From Thalassobium sp. R2A62 (lineage in GTDB: Bacteria > Pseudomonadota > Alphaproteobacteria > Rhodobacterales > Rhodobacteraceae): a stretch of 64,000 bases of DNA. The notes below the pieces were generated by a model, which ran no database searches, was not told the origin of the DNA, and was given only the letters and a program-made list of their open reading frames with translations. Both the position numbers and the translations under genes were made by a program. This document shows positions 12,768 through 21,594 of this stretch, piece by piece. Within the stretch, counting starts at the first letter, position 1. Each line of letters starts with the position of its first letter. The DNA lies in contig NZ_GG697169.2 in the NCBI RefSeq assembly GCF_000161835.1, forward strand, positions 2,608,575 through 2,672,574. The letters run 5' to 3'.

Positions 12768-13644
12768 GCTAAAAGACTATCTAGCGCTGAATAATTTTAC
12801 GCAAGACGGACAGTCCTTTTTGAAATCTCGATTTGGAATGCTTGCGAACGAACGCTCCCGAATTCTAAAGCCAGCGGCCAACTGTTTCAGACAAATGCAA
12901 CATAACACCTATTGTAGGTCTTCGCATTTACCCAAGGGTGCCGGGGCACATGACTTGCGGTCATTGAACACCCCAGTGATCCCCATTCGCAATTACGACG
13001 TTGATTTGTAGTAATTGACTTGTCACGGGTTTGATCTTCAACACACTTTTGAAAATCTTGTACCACGGATGGCTTCTTGGAAATCAACGCCAAGAGCATT
13101 TGGGCAGGTCCGGCGGCCAGCGACGCCCATGCTCCCAATGTAGCAAAGTGCCTGTGGCAACGCCTATGCTGCCCTCGAATGTCGGCTACCTTGATGTCTG
13201 GCACATCAATCTCTTGAACGATGGCTTCATCCCCCTGTCTCACTGGGCCTGCCATGAAAACTACAATTCGCTGATTTACGCATTCTCAATCAAGCTGCGC
13301 AGCTAGCCTACTGACGATTTCATCTCACCATCGGATGATTTGTCGAGGATAAGCATCAATAGATGCGGCGGCTCCGTCACGCAGCGGTGAACGTCCGTGG
13401 GCTTGAGCATCCGCGCGGCCTCTGTCACGCTCATAAATGGGGGACGACATTATGCAGCCATTGCTCGAAACACTTCGATTTATCCGCGTGACAGCCATTT
13501 TAGCAGCGGCGGCAAAGATCTTGCCTGGATGCGAAGTTATGTTGGTTCACGCCCTCGCCTGACCTGTCCAAGTGCCGATTTTGTCCTGATCCCTGTTTTC
13601 CTAGGCACGCGCTCTAGATAGAACGGGGGAAAGGACACATCGCT
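12768..13644. other. 877-base stretch without a convincing gene
   Basis: No frame on either strand resembles a known protein. The stretch lies upstream of the truncated phytochrome kinase, where the PAS-GAF part would be expected, but I find no recognisable remnant of it. A 43-codon minus-strand frame (13303-13434) begins MSVTEAARML, which faintly recalls a helix-turn-helix start, but it is too short to call. It probably holds the promoter of the ABC operon and decayed DNA. Confidence 0.5.
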
Positions 13645-14304
13645 ATGCTGCTACAGGCCACCAATGTTACCAAATCTTTTGGCTCGGGCGATGCTCGGGT
13701 CGATGTTCTGCGCGGTGCTGATGTCACGCTAGACCGTGGTGAAACTCTGGCGCTGACTGGCGAATCTGGCAGCGGCAAGAGCACACTGCTGCATCTCGTT
13801 GGTGGGCTCGACACCCCTGACACCGGTGAAATTCTGATCAATGGGACCGATAATGGTCAGCTCGATGATGCTGGGCGGGCGGCGCTGCGGCGCGGTGTGG
13901 TCGGCGTGGTGTTTCAGCAATTCAACCTGATCCCATCGCTGCGCGTGGCGGATAACATCGCCTTTCAGGCGCGGCTTGCAGGCAACGAAGACGCTGCGTG
14001 GCAGGCGGCGCTCGCAAACCGCATGGGGCTGACTGAACAGTTGGGCAAATACCCAGAACAGTTGTCCGGCGGTCAACAACAACGGGTCGCCATTGCTCGG
14101 ACCCTTGCGCCACGTCCGAAACTGGTTTTAGCGGATGAGCCCACCGGCAATCTGGACGAAGACACTGCCCAATCCGTGATGGACCTGATGCTTGATCTCG
14201 TGTCTGAGACAGGCGCTGGGCTGCTGATTGTGACCCACTCGGCCAGATTGGCCAGCGCCATGTCGCGGCGTTTGCACCTAACCGCTGGGCGCGTTGCGGA
14301 ATGA
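13645..14304 (+). CDS. ABC transporter ATP-binding protein, LolD/MacB/AttE type
   Basis: 219 residues. Walker A GESGSGKST (near residues 39-47), Q-loop in VVFQQFNL, signature LSGGQQQRVAIAR, Walker B LVLADEPTGNLD and H-loop VTHS. The 'VVFQQFNL' and 'EPTGNLD' forms are typical of ATPases that work with FtsX-type permeases. The ribosome site AAAGGA lies before the ATG. Its stop overlaps the permease start as ATGA, so the two are coupled. It likely powers export or lipoprotein-type extrusion with the next gene. Confidence 0.93.
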   Translation: MLLQATNVTKSFGSGDARVDVLRGADVTLDRGETLALTGESGSGKSTLLHLVGGLDTPDTGEILINGTDNGQLDDAGRAALRRGVVGVVFQQFNLIPSLRVADNIAFQARLAGNEDAAWQAALANRMGLTEQLGKYPEQLSGGQQQRVAIARTLAPRPKLVLADEPTGNLDEDTAQSVMDLMLDLVSETGAGLLIVTHSARLASAMSRRLHLTAGRVAE

Positions 14305-16700
14305 TGCGCACGGGCCTCACGGCGTTGTTGTCGCATTGGCGGCGCAACCCGATTCAGTTGTTTACGTTGCTGGCGGGTCTTGCTCTTGCCACGGCTCTTT
14401 GGTCCGGCGTCCAAGCAGTAAATTCAGAGGCACGTGCTAGCTATGACGTCGCTGCGGAAACCCTCGGCGAGGGACTGTTTTCACAGATCGTTCGGAACGA
14501 CGGCGCACAGATTGATCAAACCACCTACATCGCTATGCGCCGTGCAGGTTGGCTGGTTAGCCCCGCAATCGATCAACGGCTCGTATGGCCCGAAGGAAGC
14601 CTGCGCCTGATTGGTATCGATCCCCTGACCGCCCCTGGCACACTGGCGGGTGTCGCGCTGGATGATCGTGCCAATATATCGGATTTCATAGCTGGCGATG
14701 GGGTGATCTATGCCCACCCAGAAACTGCCGATCTCGCCCGCGCACGGCTGGGCCGCACCGTTATCGCCGCGCCTGATCTGGCCACGGGCACTGCGCTGAC
14801 GGACATCTCGGTTGCTCTGCAGATCATGGATCGAGGGCCAGTATTTGACCGTGTCATCGTGTCCGGTGCCCAAGCATCAGGTCATCAGCCCCTCGCGGAA
14901 ATCGATCCGTCCTTGTCGCTTCGTGCGCCCTCCTCGCAAACAGATGTTGCACGTCTGACGGATAGTTTTCACCTGAACTTAACCGCCTTTGGCCTTCTGT
15001 CTTTTGCGGTTGGCATCTTTATCGTGAACGGCGCGATCGGGCTCGCCTTCGAACAACGCCGCAGCGTGTTTCGCACCCTGCGTGCGCTTGGGTTGCCATT
15101 GCGCCAGCTGATCCTGCTCTTGTTGATCGAACTCTTGGCCTTTGCGGTCATTGCGGGCGCGATTGGTGTCTTTCTCGGTTATCTGATCGCCGCAGCCTTG
15201 TTGCCCGATGTCGCGGCGACCCTAAGAGGTCTCTATGGGGCCGAGGTCACAGGAACACTGTCACTGCGTCCGTCATGGTGGCTGTCTGGGATGGCGATTG
15301 CTGTCGGTGGGACAGGCTTGGCGGCAATGGGGGCTTTGCTCAAACTTGCGCGCTTGCCTCTGTTGGCATCGGCACAGCCTCGTGCTTGGGCGCATGCCGC
15401 GTCTCGCAACGCTAGGGTCCAAGGCGCGATTGCTGTGGCGCTGCTAGGAACGGCCTTTGTCATTGCTAATGTGGGGTCAGGACTGGTGGCAGGCTTTGCT
15501 TTGCTGGGCGCTCTCTTGATTAGTGCAGCACTCGCGCTTCCCTTGCTTCTGGATCGTGCGTTGGCGCTGGGGGCGTCCTTGTCCAAGTCAGTCATCGCAC
15601 AATGGTTTTGGGCGGACACGCGCCAACAGCTTCCGGGTTTGTCGCTGGCGCTGATGGCGCTGCTCCTCGCTATGGCGGCCAATGTCGGGGTGTCGACAAT
15701 GGTCTCCAGCTTTCGCCTGACCTTTGTCGGCTTCCTCGATCAACGGCTCGCGTCCGAGCTCTATGTACGCGTGGATACCGCAGCCCAAGCAGACAGCGTC
15801 GAGTCATATCTCACCCCGCGTGTTGATGCGGTTCTTCCGATACTGTCTGCCGACATCGAGATCGCAGGACAGTCAGGCCAAGTGTTCGGAGCGCGTGACC
15901 ACGCTACCTACCGCGAGAATTGGGGACTGCTCGACGCGGCACCCAATGCTTGGGACCGCATTGCCGCAGGGCAGGGCGTCTTGTTGAATGAACAGACCGC
16001 CCGACGATCAATGCTGGGTATCGATGACACGCTCACCATCGCGGGAAAACAACTATCGATCGTCGGGATCTACAGTGACTATGGCAACCCGTCGGCGCAG
16101 GCCTTTATAACCGAGCCGTTGTTCAAAACGCTCTTTCCTGATGTCAGCGCCACCCGCTTTGGCGTGCGGACCACCACCGCAAATGAACTGGCCCAAGATC
16201 TGCGGACCGATATGGGCCTGTCAGACGACAACCTTGTTAACCAAGCACAGATCAAGCGCATCTCGCTCGATGTGTTTGAGCGGACGTTCACGGTAACAGG
16301 TGCGCTCAATATCCTGACCTTGTCGGTTGCAGGTTTTGCGATATTGATGAGCCTGCTCACGCTGGCGGCTATGCGCCTACCACAGCTCGCACCTGTGTGG
16401 TCCTTGGGACTGACGCGGCGTGCGCTTGGGCGATACGAACTCTTGCGCGCCTTGCTGCTCGCCACACTAACGACCCTTGCCGCGATCCCGCTGGGGCTGA
16501 TCCTCGCTTGGGTTCTTTTGGCGATCATCAACGTCGAAGCTTTTGGTTGGAAATTGCCAATGTTTGTCTTTCCTGCCGACTACGCACGCCTTGCGTTCTT
16601 TGCCCTAATCGCTGCGGCTCTTGCAGCGCTTTGGCCCGCCCGCAAACTTGCCACGACCCCGCCCAGTACCTTGCTCAAGGTGTTTTCAAATGAACGTTAA
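14301..16700 (+). CDS. FtsX-type ABC transporter permease (double-length)
   Basis: 799 residues. One N-terminal membrane segment (about 15-37) is followed by a periplasmic domain, then three membrane segments (about 222-345), further hydrophobic segments in the middle (about 375-420 and 445-470), a second periplasmic domain, and three C-terminal segments (about 672-785). This is a duplicated FtsX layout in one chain, as if the two AttF/AttG-like halves were fused. It lies between its ATPase and an AttH-like secreted protein, the gene order of attEFGH-type systems. Confidence 0.88.
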   Translation: MMRTGLTALLSHWRRNPIQLFTLLAGLALATALWSGVQAVNSEARASYDVAAETLGEGLFSQIVRNDGAQIDQTTYIAMRRAGWLVSPAIDQRLVWPEGSLRLIGIDPLTAPGTLAGVALDDRANISDFIAGDGVIYAHPETADLARARLGRTVIAAPDLATGTALTDISVALQIMDRGPVFDRVIVSGAQASGHQPLAEIDPSLSLRAPSSQTDVARLTDSFHLNLTAFGLLSFAVGIFIVNGAIGLAFEQRRSVFRTLRALGLPLRQLILLLLIELLAFAVIAGAIGVFLGYLIAAALLPDVAATLRGLYGAEVTGTLSLRPSWWLSGMAIAVGGTGLAAMGALLKLARLPLLASAQPRAWAHAASRNARVQGAIAVALLGTAFVIANVGSGLVAGFALLGALLISAALALPLLLDRALALGASLSKSVIAQWFWADTRQQLPGLSLALMALLLAMAANVGVSTMVSSFRLTFVGFLDQRLASELYVRVDTAAQADSVESYLTPRVDAVLPILSADIEIAGQSGQVFGARDHATYRENWGLLDAAPNAWDRIAAGQGVLLNEQTARRSMLGIDDTLTIAGKQLSIVGIYSDYGNPSAQAFITEPLFKTLFPDVSATRFGVRTTTANELAQDLRTDMGLSDDNLVNQAQIKRISLDVFERTFTVTGALNILTLSVAGFAILMSLLTLAAMRLPQLAPVWSLGLTRRALGRYELLRALLLATLTTLAAIPLGLILAWVLLAIINVEAFGWKLPMFVFPADYARLAFFALIAAALAALWPARKLATTPPSTLLKVFSNER

Positions 16701-17736
16701 ACACATAGCCCTCATGCTTGCCTTGCTCGCCCCTGGCTCCGCAATGACCCAAGGGTTCGCAGGTCTCGGGGCACAGGCTGACGGCTTTGCCGTTCCCACA
16801 GCTGGCGTAGAGTTTGATTTTCCTGCCGATCACGGCCCGCACCCCGATTACCGGATCGAATGGTGGTATATCACGGCGAACATGACGGATGCTGACGGCA
16901 CTGACTATGGCCTACAATGGACGTTGTTCCGTTCGGCCCTCGCGCCTGATGACGGCAGCGGTTGGACCGCACCCCAGCTGTGGATGGGCCATGCCGCGGT
17001 CACCACGCCCGATGCGCATTATGTGACCGAACGATTGGCACGTGGCGGTATCGGTCAGGCGGGCGTCACAGCAGACCCGTTCGAGGCATGGATCGATGAA
17101 TGGTCGCTATCTGGACCAGACTTTGACACGTTGAGCATGACCGCCGCTGGCCCCGATTTTCGCTATGATATCGACCTCGCGGCGACGGGTCCTTTGATCC
17201 GCCACGGTGACAACGGTTATTCTGTTAAATCGGCCGAGGGGCAGGCGAGCTATTACTACTCGCAACCAGCCTATGACCTGTCAGGAACCCTGACCCTGCC
17301 CGAGGGTCCGGTCGAGGTGACAGGCACCGCTTGGCTGGATCGCGAATGGTCATCACAGCCCCTCTCGGACAATCAATCCGGTTGGGACTGGTTCAGCCTC
17401 AGCTTTGACATTGGTGACAAAATGATGGGCTTTGTGTTGCGAGAAACCGAAGGCACGCAATACACGTCAGCAACGTGGATCACACCCGATGGGACAGTCA
17501 CCCCAATGCCAAACGGGGCGTTTCAGGCACAACCTCGCACCAACAGTGATGTCGCTGGTCGCAATGTCCCGACCACTTGGGCGGTTCAACTGCCAGAACG
17601 CGGTGTAAACGTCACTGTTACGGCCCTAAACCCGCAATCATGGATGTCTACACTGATCCCCTATTGGGAGGGACCAGTGAGTATTACCGGCTCTCATAGC
17701 GGCCGCGGCTATTTGGAGATGACAGGCTATGAATGA
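16690..17736 (+). CDS. AttH/CrtC-like lipocalin-fold secreted protein
   Basis: 348 residues with an N-terminal signal peptide (hydrophobic to about residue 20, then AMTQG). The motifs YRIEWWYITANM and TGTAWLDREWSSQPL are hallmarks of the AttH family (predicted secreted hydrolase, related to carotenoid 1,2-hydratase CrtC). The frame is open upstream, but the ATG at 16690, overlapping the permease end by 11 bases, gives a clean signal peptide. It acts in the periplasm. The context points to a partner or substrate handler of the ABC system; the chemistry is unknown. Confidence 0.85.
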   Translation: MNVKHIALMLALLAPGSAMTQGFAGLGAQADGFAVPTAGVEFDFPADHGPHPDYRIEWWYITANMTDADGTDYGLQWTLFRSALAPDDGSGWTAPQLWMGHAAVTTPDAHYVTERLARGGIGQAGVTADPFEAWIDEWSLSGPDFDTLSMTAAGPDFRYDIDLAATGPLIRHGDNGYSVKSAEGQASYYYSQPAYDLSGTLTLPEGPVEVTGTAWLDREWSSQPLSDNQSGWDWFSLSFDIGDKMMGFVLRETEGTQYTSATWITPDGTVTPMPNGAFQAQPRTNSDVAGRNVPTTWAVQLPERGVNVTVTALNPQSWMSTLIPYWEGPVSITGSHSGRGYLEMTGYE

Positions 17737-18274
17737 CCTCACAGCGTTTCTTGACCTTGGTTGGTCGGTGATCAAAACGGGGGTGGCCGACGGCACATCA
17801 CCTGCTCGCTATCCGACCCTATCGACCGTTTCCCCTGATGGCTGGCCCGAAGCGCGGACGCTCGCGGTTCGCCATGCTGACCGGACGCTCATGCTGGTTG
17901 AAAGCCACACAGACATCACGTCAGATAAACTGCGCAGCCTCGCCCAATCGCCCCGCATCGGCTACCATTTTTGGGATCCTGCAACGCAAATCCAGATCCG
18001 GCTGTGGACCACGGTTGAGGTTGTCACTGGTGATGCTGTCGCGCCTCTCTGGGATCGCATTCCGCCGAATTCGCGGCTTAGCTATGGTGAAACCCCGTCT
18101 CCGGGGACACCGATCCCGACTGCAACGGCGTATGTCAAAGAACCTGACCCAACTGCATTTGGTGTTTTGCGATGTACGATCCAAAAGATGGATGTAGTTG
18201 ATTTGAACGTGCCACATCGTCGTGCCCATTTTGAGCGCAGTGATCAGTGGGCTGGTACGTGGCTGGCCCCGTGA
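17729..18274 (+). CDS. FMN-binding pyridoxamine 5'-phosphate oxidase-like protein (Alr4036 type)
   Basis: 181 residues with the split-barrel pattern of PPOX-like flavoproteins: PTLSTVSPDGWPEARTLAVR, then SDKLRSLAQSPRIGYHFWD and QIQIRLWTTVEV. Similar proteins bind FMN or related cofactors and are often mis-named pyridoxamine oxidase. It overlaps the AttH-like gene by eight bases, making it the fourth gene of the overlapping export operon. The specific reaction cannot be read from sequence. Confidence 0.8.
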   Translation: MNDLTAFLDLGWSVIKTGVADGTSPARYPTLSTVSPDGWPEARTLAVRHADRTLMLVESHTDITSDKLRSLAQSPRIGYHFWDPATQIQIRLWTTVEVVTGDAVAPLWDRIPPNSRLSYGETPSPGTPIPTATAYVKEPDPTAFGVLRCTIQKMDVVDLNVPHRRAHFERSDQWAGTWLAP

Positions 18275-18331
18275 ACCACATTTGTGTGAACGTTCTAGCG
18301 CACGCGCCAACACTGGTCTAAACCCTTCTGT

Positions 18332-20473
18332 ATGCAAAACTTGACCCCTCTTACCCGTGATCTTGTCCTCGTTGGGGGCGGCCATAGCCACGCGCTAGTG
18401 CTGCGCAGTTGGGGCATGAACTCGCTTGCCGGTGTGCGTGTGACGTTGATCAATCCTGGTCCGACCGCGCCCTATACCGGTATGTTGCCCGGCTTTGTTG
18501 CAGGTCATTATACCCGCGCGGAACTCGACATTGACCTCGTACGGCTTGCACGGTTTGCGGGTGCGCGGCTGATCAACGGACCTGCGACATCTATTGACCG
18601 CAAGAACAAAACCATTCGCGTCGGCACACGTGACATTCCCTATGATGTCACGTCGATTGATATCGGTATCACATCCGACATGCCGCACATCAAAGGGTTC
18701 AAAAGACACGGCATCCCGGCCAAGCCGCTGGGGGTCTTCTCTCAGAAATGGGACGCGTTTCGGAATGAATCGCAAGGGAGCCCAACACGCATCGCCGTGA
18801 TTGGTGGTGGGGTTGCGGGCGTCGAATTGGCAATGGCGATGGTCCACGCGCTGCCTGGCGCCAAGGCAGTGATCATTGATTCAGGTGTCGTCTTGGCTGG
18901 CGTTGGTGACCGAGCACGCGCGCGGTTGACGGACCAGTTGCGCCAGATGGACATTGATTGGATCGAGCAGGCCACGATCGCTGAATTGACGTCTGACGGT
19001 GTGACCCTCACTGGTGGCACCAACGTGCCGTCGCAGTTCACGGTAGGGGCCGCGGGTGCGCGTCCATATGATTGGATTGCGGACACGGGCCTGACGCTCG
19101 AGAACGGATATATCGAAGTCGGCGAACATCTATGCAGCAACGACGACGCGATCTATGCGGTTGGTGATTGCGCCCACCTTTCACATGCCCCGCGCCCCAG
19201 GGCTGGTGTATTCGCCGTTCGCGAGGCTCCGATCCTCTTGGCAAATTTGCGTGCGGATTTGTCGGGCGGTACCCGACAGGCATTTCATCCTCAAAAGTAC
19301 TACCTCAAGCTTATCTCGCTGGGGGGTCAGTCCGCGTTGGCTGAGAAATTTGACCGCGCGTTCTCAGGCCCACTTTTGTGGAAGTGGAAGGACCGCATCG
19401 ACCGCACGTTCATGAACAAATTCATCGACTTGCCTGACATGGCCACAAAGAAACCAGCGATCACAGCTCTTGGTGCCAATCCCGACCAACGCATGTGCGG
19501 TGGTTGCGGCGCCAAGGTGGGTCGCGATGCACTGACCAATGCGCTGTCGCAACTGCCAGATCACGGTCGTAGGGACGTAACACCATTGGCTGGCGACGAT
19601 GCGGCCCTTTTGACGATTGGCGGCCAAAACCAAGTTTTAACGACCGATCATTTGCGGGCTTTCACGCTAGATCCCTACCGCATGGCGCGGATTGCCGCAC
19701 ATCATGCGCTGGGCGACATTTGGGCAATGGGTGCTGCCCCGCAGGCCGCGACGGTCAATTTGATCCTGCCGCGCATGTCTGGTGAAATGCAAGCGCGCTA
19801 TATGGACGACATCATGTCTGGCGTGTCTGAAATCATGTCCGATGCGGGTGCTGCCATCGTAGGCGGTCACTCCTCGCTCGGCGTAGAGTTGACGATTGGG
19901 TTTTCAATCACCGGACTGTTGTCTCGCGACCCCATTACTTTGGCCGGCGCACAAGACGGTGACTGTCTGCTCCTGACCAAACCGATTGGATCGGGCGTGA
20001 TCATGGCCGCCGAAATGCAGAGCTGCTCCGCTGGAGACATCGCCCTATCTGCGCTCGACATGATGGACCAATCCCAAGAGAACGCAGCAGCATGCCTGAA
20101 CAACGCGCATGCCATGACAGATGTGACAGGTTTTGGCCTTGCCGGACACTTGATGGGACTGTGCGAGGCATCCGGTGTGGCGGCAACGCTTGATAGTGAT
20201 GCGATCCCCGTGATGGACGGTGCGCTCGACCTTGCGGGACAGGGCATCCGGTCCAGCATCTGGGACGACAACGCAAAAATCAGCCGTGCGATGACGCTCG
20301 AAAATACTGCGCGTACCGATCTGCTCTTTGATCCACAAACCGCCGGTGGCCTGCTGGCCGCTGTGGCTGCGGATCAGGTCAACGATACACTGCGCGACCT
20401 AAGCGCTGCAGGCTACATGGCAGCACGTATTGGCACCCTGACGGCAGGGCCTCCGCATATCACAGTGCGCTGA
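18332..20473 (+). CDS. selD: Oxidoreductase-SelD fusion, selenide water dikinase
   Basis: 713 residues. Residues 1-375 form an FAD/NAD(P)-dependent oxidoreductase of the NDH-2/pyridine-nucleotide-disulfide type, with two dinucleotide motifs (LVLVGGGHSHA at 11-21; IAVIGGGVAGVEL at 154-166) and AVGDC near 276-280. Residues 385-713 form SelD, which makes selenophosphate from selenide and ATP. The catalytic pair is Cys392 and Lys395 (GGCGAK), with cysteine rather than selenocysteine. The fused reductase may supply reduced selenium. The gene overlaps mnmH tail to tail by 14 bases, and mnmH uses the selenophosphate. Confidence 0.93.
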   Translation: MQNLTPLTRDLVLVGGGHSHALVLRSWGMNSLAGVRVTLINPGPTAPYTGMLPGFVAGHYTRAELDIDLVRLARFAGARLINGPATSIDRKNKTIRVGTRDIPYDVTSIDIGITSDMPHIKGFKRHGIPAKPLGVFSQKWDAFRNESQGSPTRIAVIGGGVAGVELAMAMVHALPGAKAVIIDSGVVLAGVGDRARARLTDQLRQMDIDWIEQATIAELTSDGVTLTGGTNVPSQFTVGAAGARPYDWIADTGLTLENGYIEVGEHLCSNDDAIYAVGDCAHLSHAPRPRAGVFAVREAPILLANLRADLSGGTRQAFHPQKYYLKLISLGGQSALAEKFDRAFSGPLLWKWKDRIDRTFMNKFIDLPDMATKKPAITALGANPDQRMCGGCGAKVGRDALTNALSQLPDHGRRDVTPLAGDDAALLTIGGQNQVLTTDHLRAFTLDPYRMARIAAHHALGDIWAMGAAPQAATVNLILPRMSGEMQARYMDDIMSGVSEIMSDAGAAIVGGHSSLGVELTIGFSITGLLSRDPITLAGAQDGDCLLLTKPIGSGVIMAAEMQSCSAGDIALSALDMMDQSQENAAACLNNAHAMTDVTGFGLAGHLMGLCEASGVAATLDSDAIPVMDGALDLAGQGIRSSIWDDNAKISRAMTLENTARTDLLFDPQTAGGLLAAVAADQVNDTLRDLSAAGYMAARIGTLTAGPPHITVR

Positions 20474-21512
20474 TTTGCGTCGCAATCTGGTCGGCTAGAT
20501 GTTCACGGTCTGCCTCGTCCAGCGTCTCGGAACGGATGGTCGCCAAGATATCTCTGGTCTCGATCTTACGCGATTTTTCATAGGACGGATCATAATGCGT
20601 GGCCATCAAATCGGCGGCAAGTTCGGTAAACTCACCACTGTCGATCTGATTGCTCCAACGGCCAACAGCTTCATGCCCACGCAACCGCACAAGCGGTTCT
20701 ATCCGCTCTTTTAGCGCTGTGGGATCGGCGATCATGTCGGCGTAGGCATGTGTCAGGAATGTTGCTCGTGCGGCCAATGGCGCCTCGATGACGATCCGAG
20801 GTGCCGCACACATCAGGGCCCAAACAGACGGCGGCAAACAACGTTCCCCGATCTTGCTCGATTCCGCCTCAAGAACGACAATCCGTGCAGGGTCGAGTTT
20901 GGAAAACGCGACCGCCAACTCTGTCTCAAATGCCTTTTGCGAGGGCTGAGCATTGCCAACCAAACCCAACAATGATCCACGATGCCCTGCCAATCCTTCC
21001 AGATCGACAACCTGCACATCCCGCGTATGCAGCCGGTTCAGGATATCCGTCTTGGCCGTTCCAGTATTTCCGTCCAACAGCACAACCCGGTGCGGCAACG
21101 TTTTTTGGTACAGCATGTCGTTCACCATGCGGCGGAACGTGCGGTATCCTCCGTCCACGACTTCGGCCCGCCAACCAATCTGCGACAGAATTGAAGCGAC
21201 CGAATTTGACCGTTGCCCACCGCGCCAGCAATACACCAAGGGACGCCAGCCACCCTCATGCGCGGACAGATTCTGATCAATGTGATCGGCGACGTTTCGC
21301 GCCACCATCGCAGCCCCCATTTTGCGGGCGTTAAACGGGCAATCTTGGACGTAAACTGTGCCAACCTCGGCCCTTTGTGCGTCGTCCAACGCGGGCAGGT
21401 TGATAGCGCCTGGCATGTGATCTTCGGCAAATTCGGCAGGCGACCTCACGTCGATCACTGTGTCAAAGTCATGCGCCAACAGATCAGCGAGCGAGGAAAA
21501 CGTTCTAGCCAT
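20460..21512 (-). CDS. mnmH: MnmH (SelU), tRNA 2-selenouridine synthase
   Basis: 350 residues. An N-terminal rhodanese domain carries catalytic Cys95 in YCWRGGQRS. A P-loop domain follows with GNTGTAKT (148-155), slightly divergent from the usual GLTGSGKT. The enzyme replaces sulfur with selenium at the wobble 2-thiouridine of tRNA using selenophosphate. The frame is open far upstream, but MARTFSSLADLL at 21512 is the family start. It converges on selD, so the pair forms a compact selenouridine pathway. Confidence 0.93.
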   Translation of the reverse strand: MARTFSSLADLLAHDFDTVIDVRSPAEFAEDHMPGAINLPALDDAQRAEVGTVYVQDCPFNARKMGAAMVARNVADHIDQNLSAHEGGWRPLVYCWRGGQRSNSVASILSQIGWRAEVVDGGYRTFRRMVNDMLYQKTLPHRVVLLDGNTGTAKTDILNRLHTRDVQVVDLEGLAGHRGSLLGLVGNAQPSQKAFETELAVAFSKLDPARIVVLEAESSKIGERCLPPSVWALMCAAPRIVIEAPLAARATFLTHAYADMIADPTALKERIEPLVRLRGHEAVGRWSNQIDSGEFTELAADLMATHYDPSYEKSRKIETRDILATIRSETLDEADREHLADQIATQISAL

Positions 21513-21594
21513 ATCTATCTCTATCCTGCCCCGCACCGGTGCAAAAGCGTGATCTGCCTTGCGACGCGGCACCGTGCCGTGCAACTTTGGCTGC

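Noticed and set aside
12887-13306. Frames of about 90-120 codons on both strands as transposase remnants
   Set aside because: A CxxC-like pattern was seen, but no transposase motif or terminal inverted repeat could be shown.
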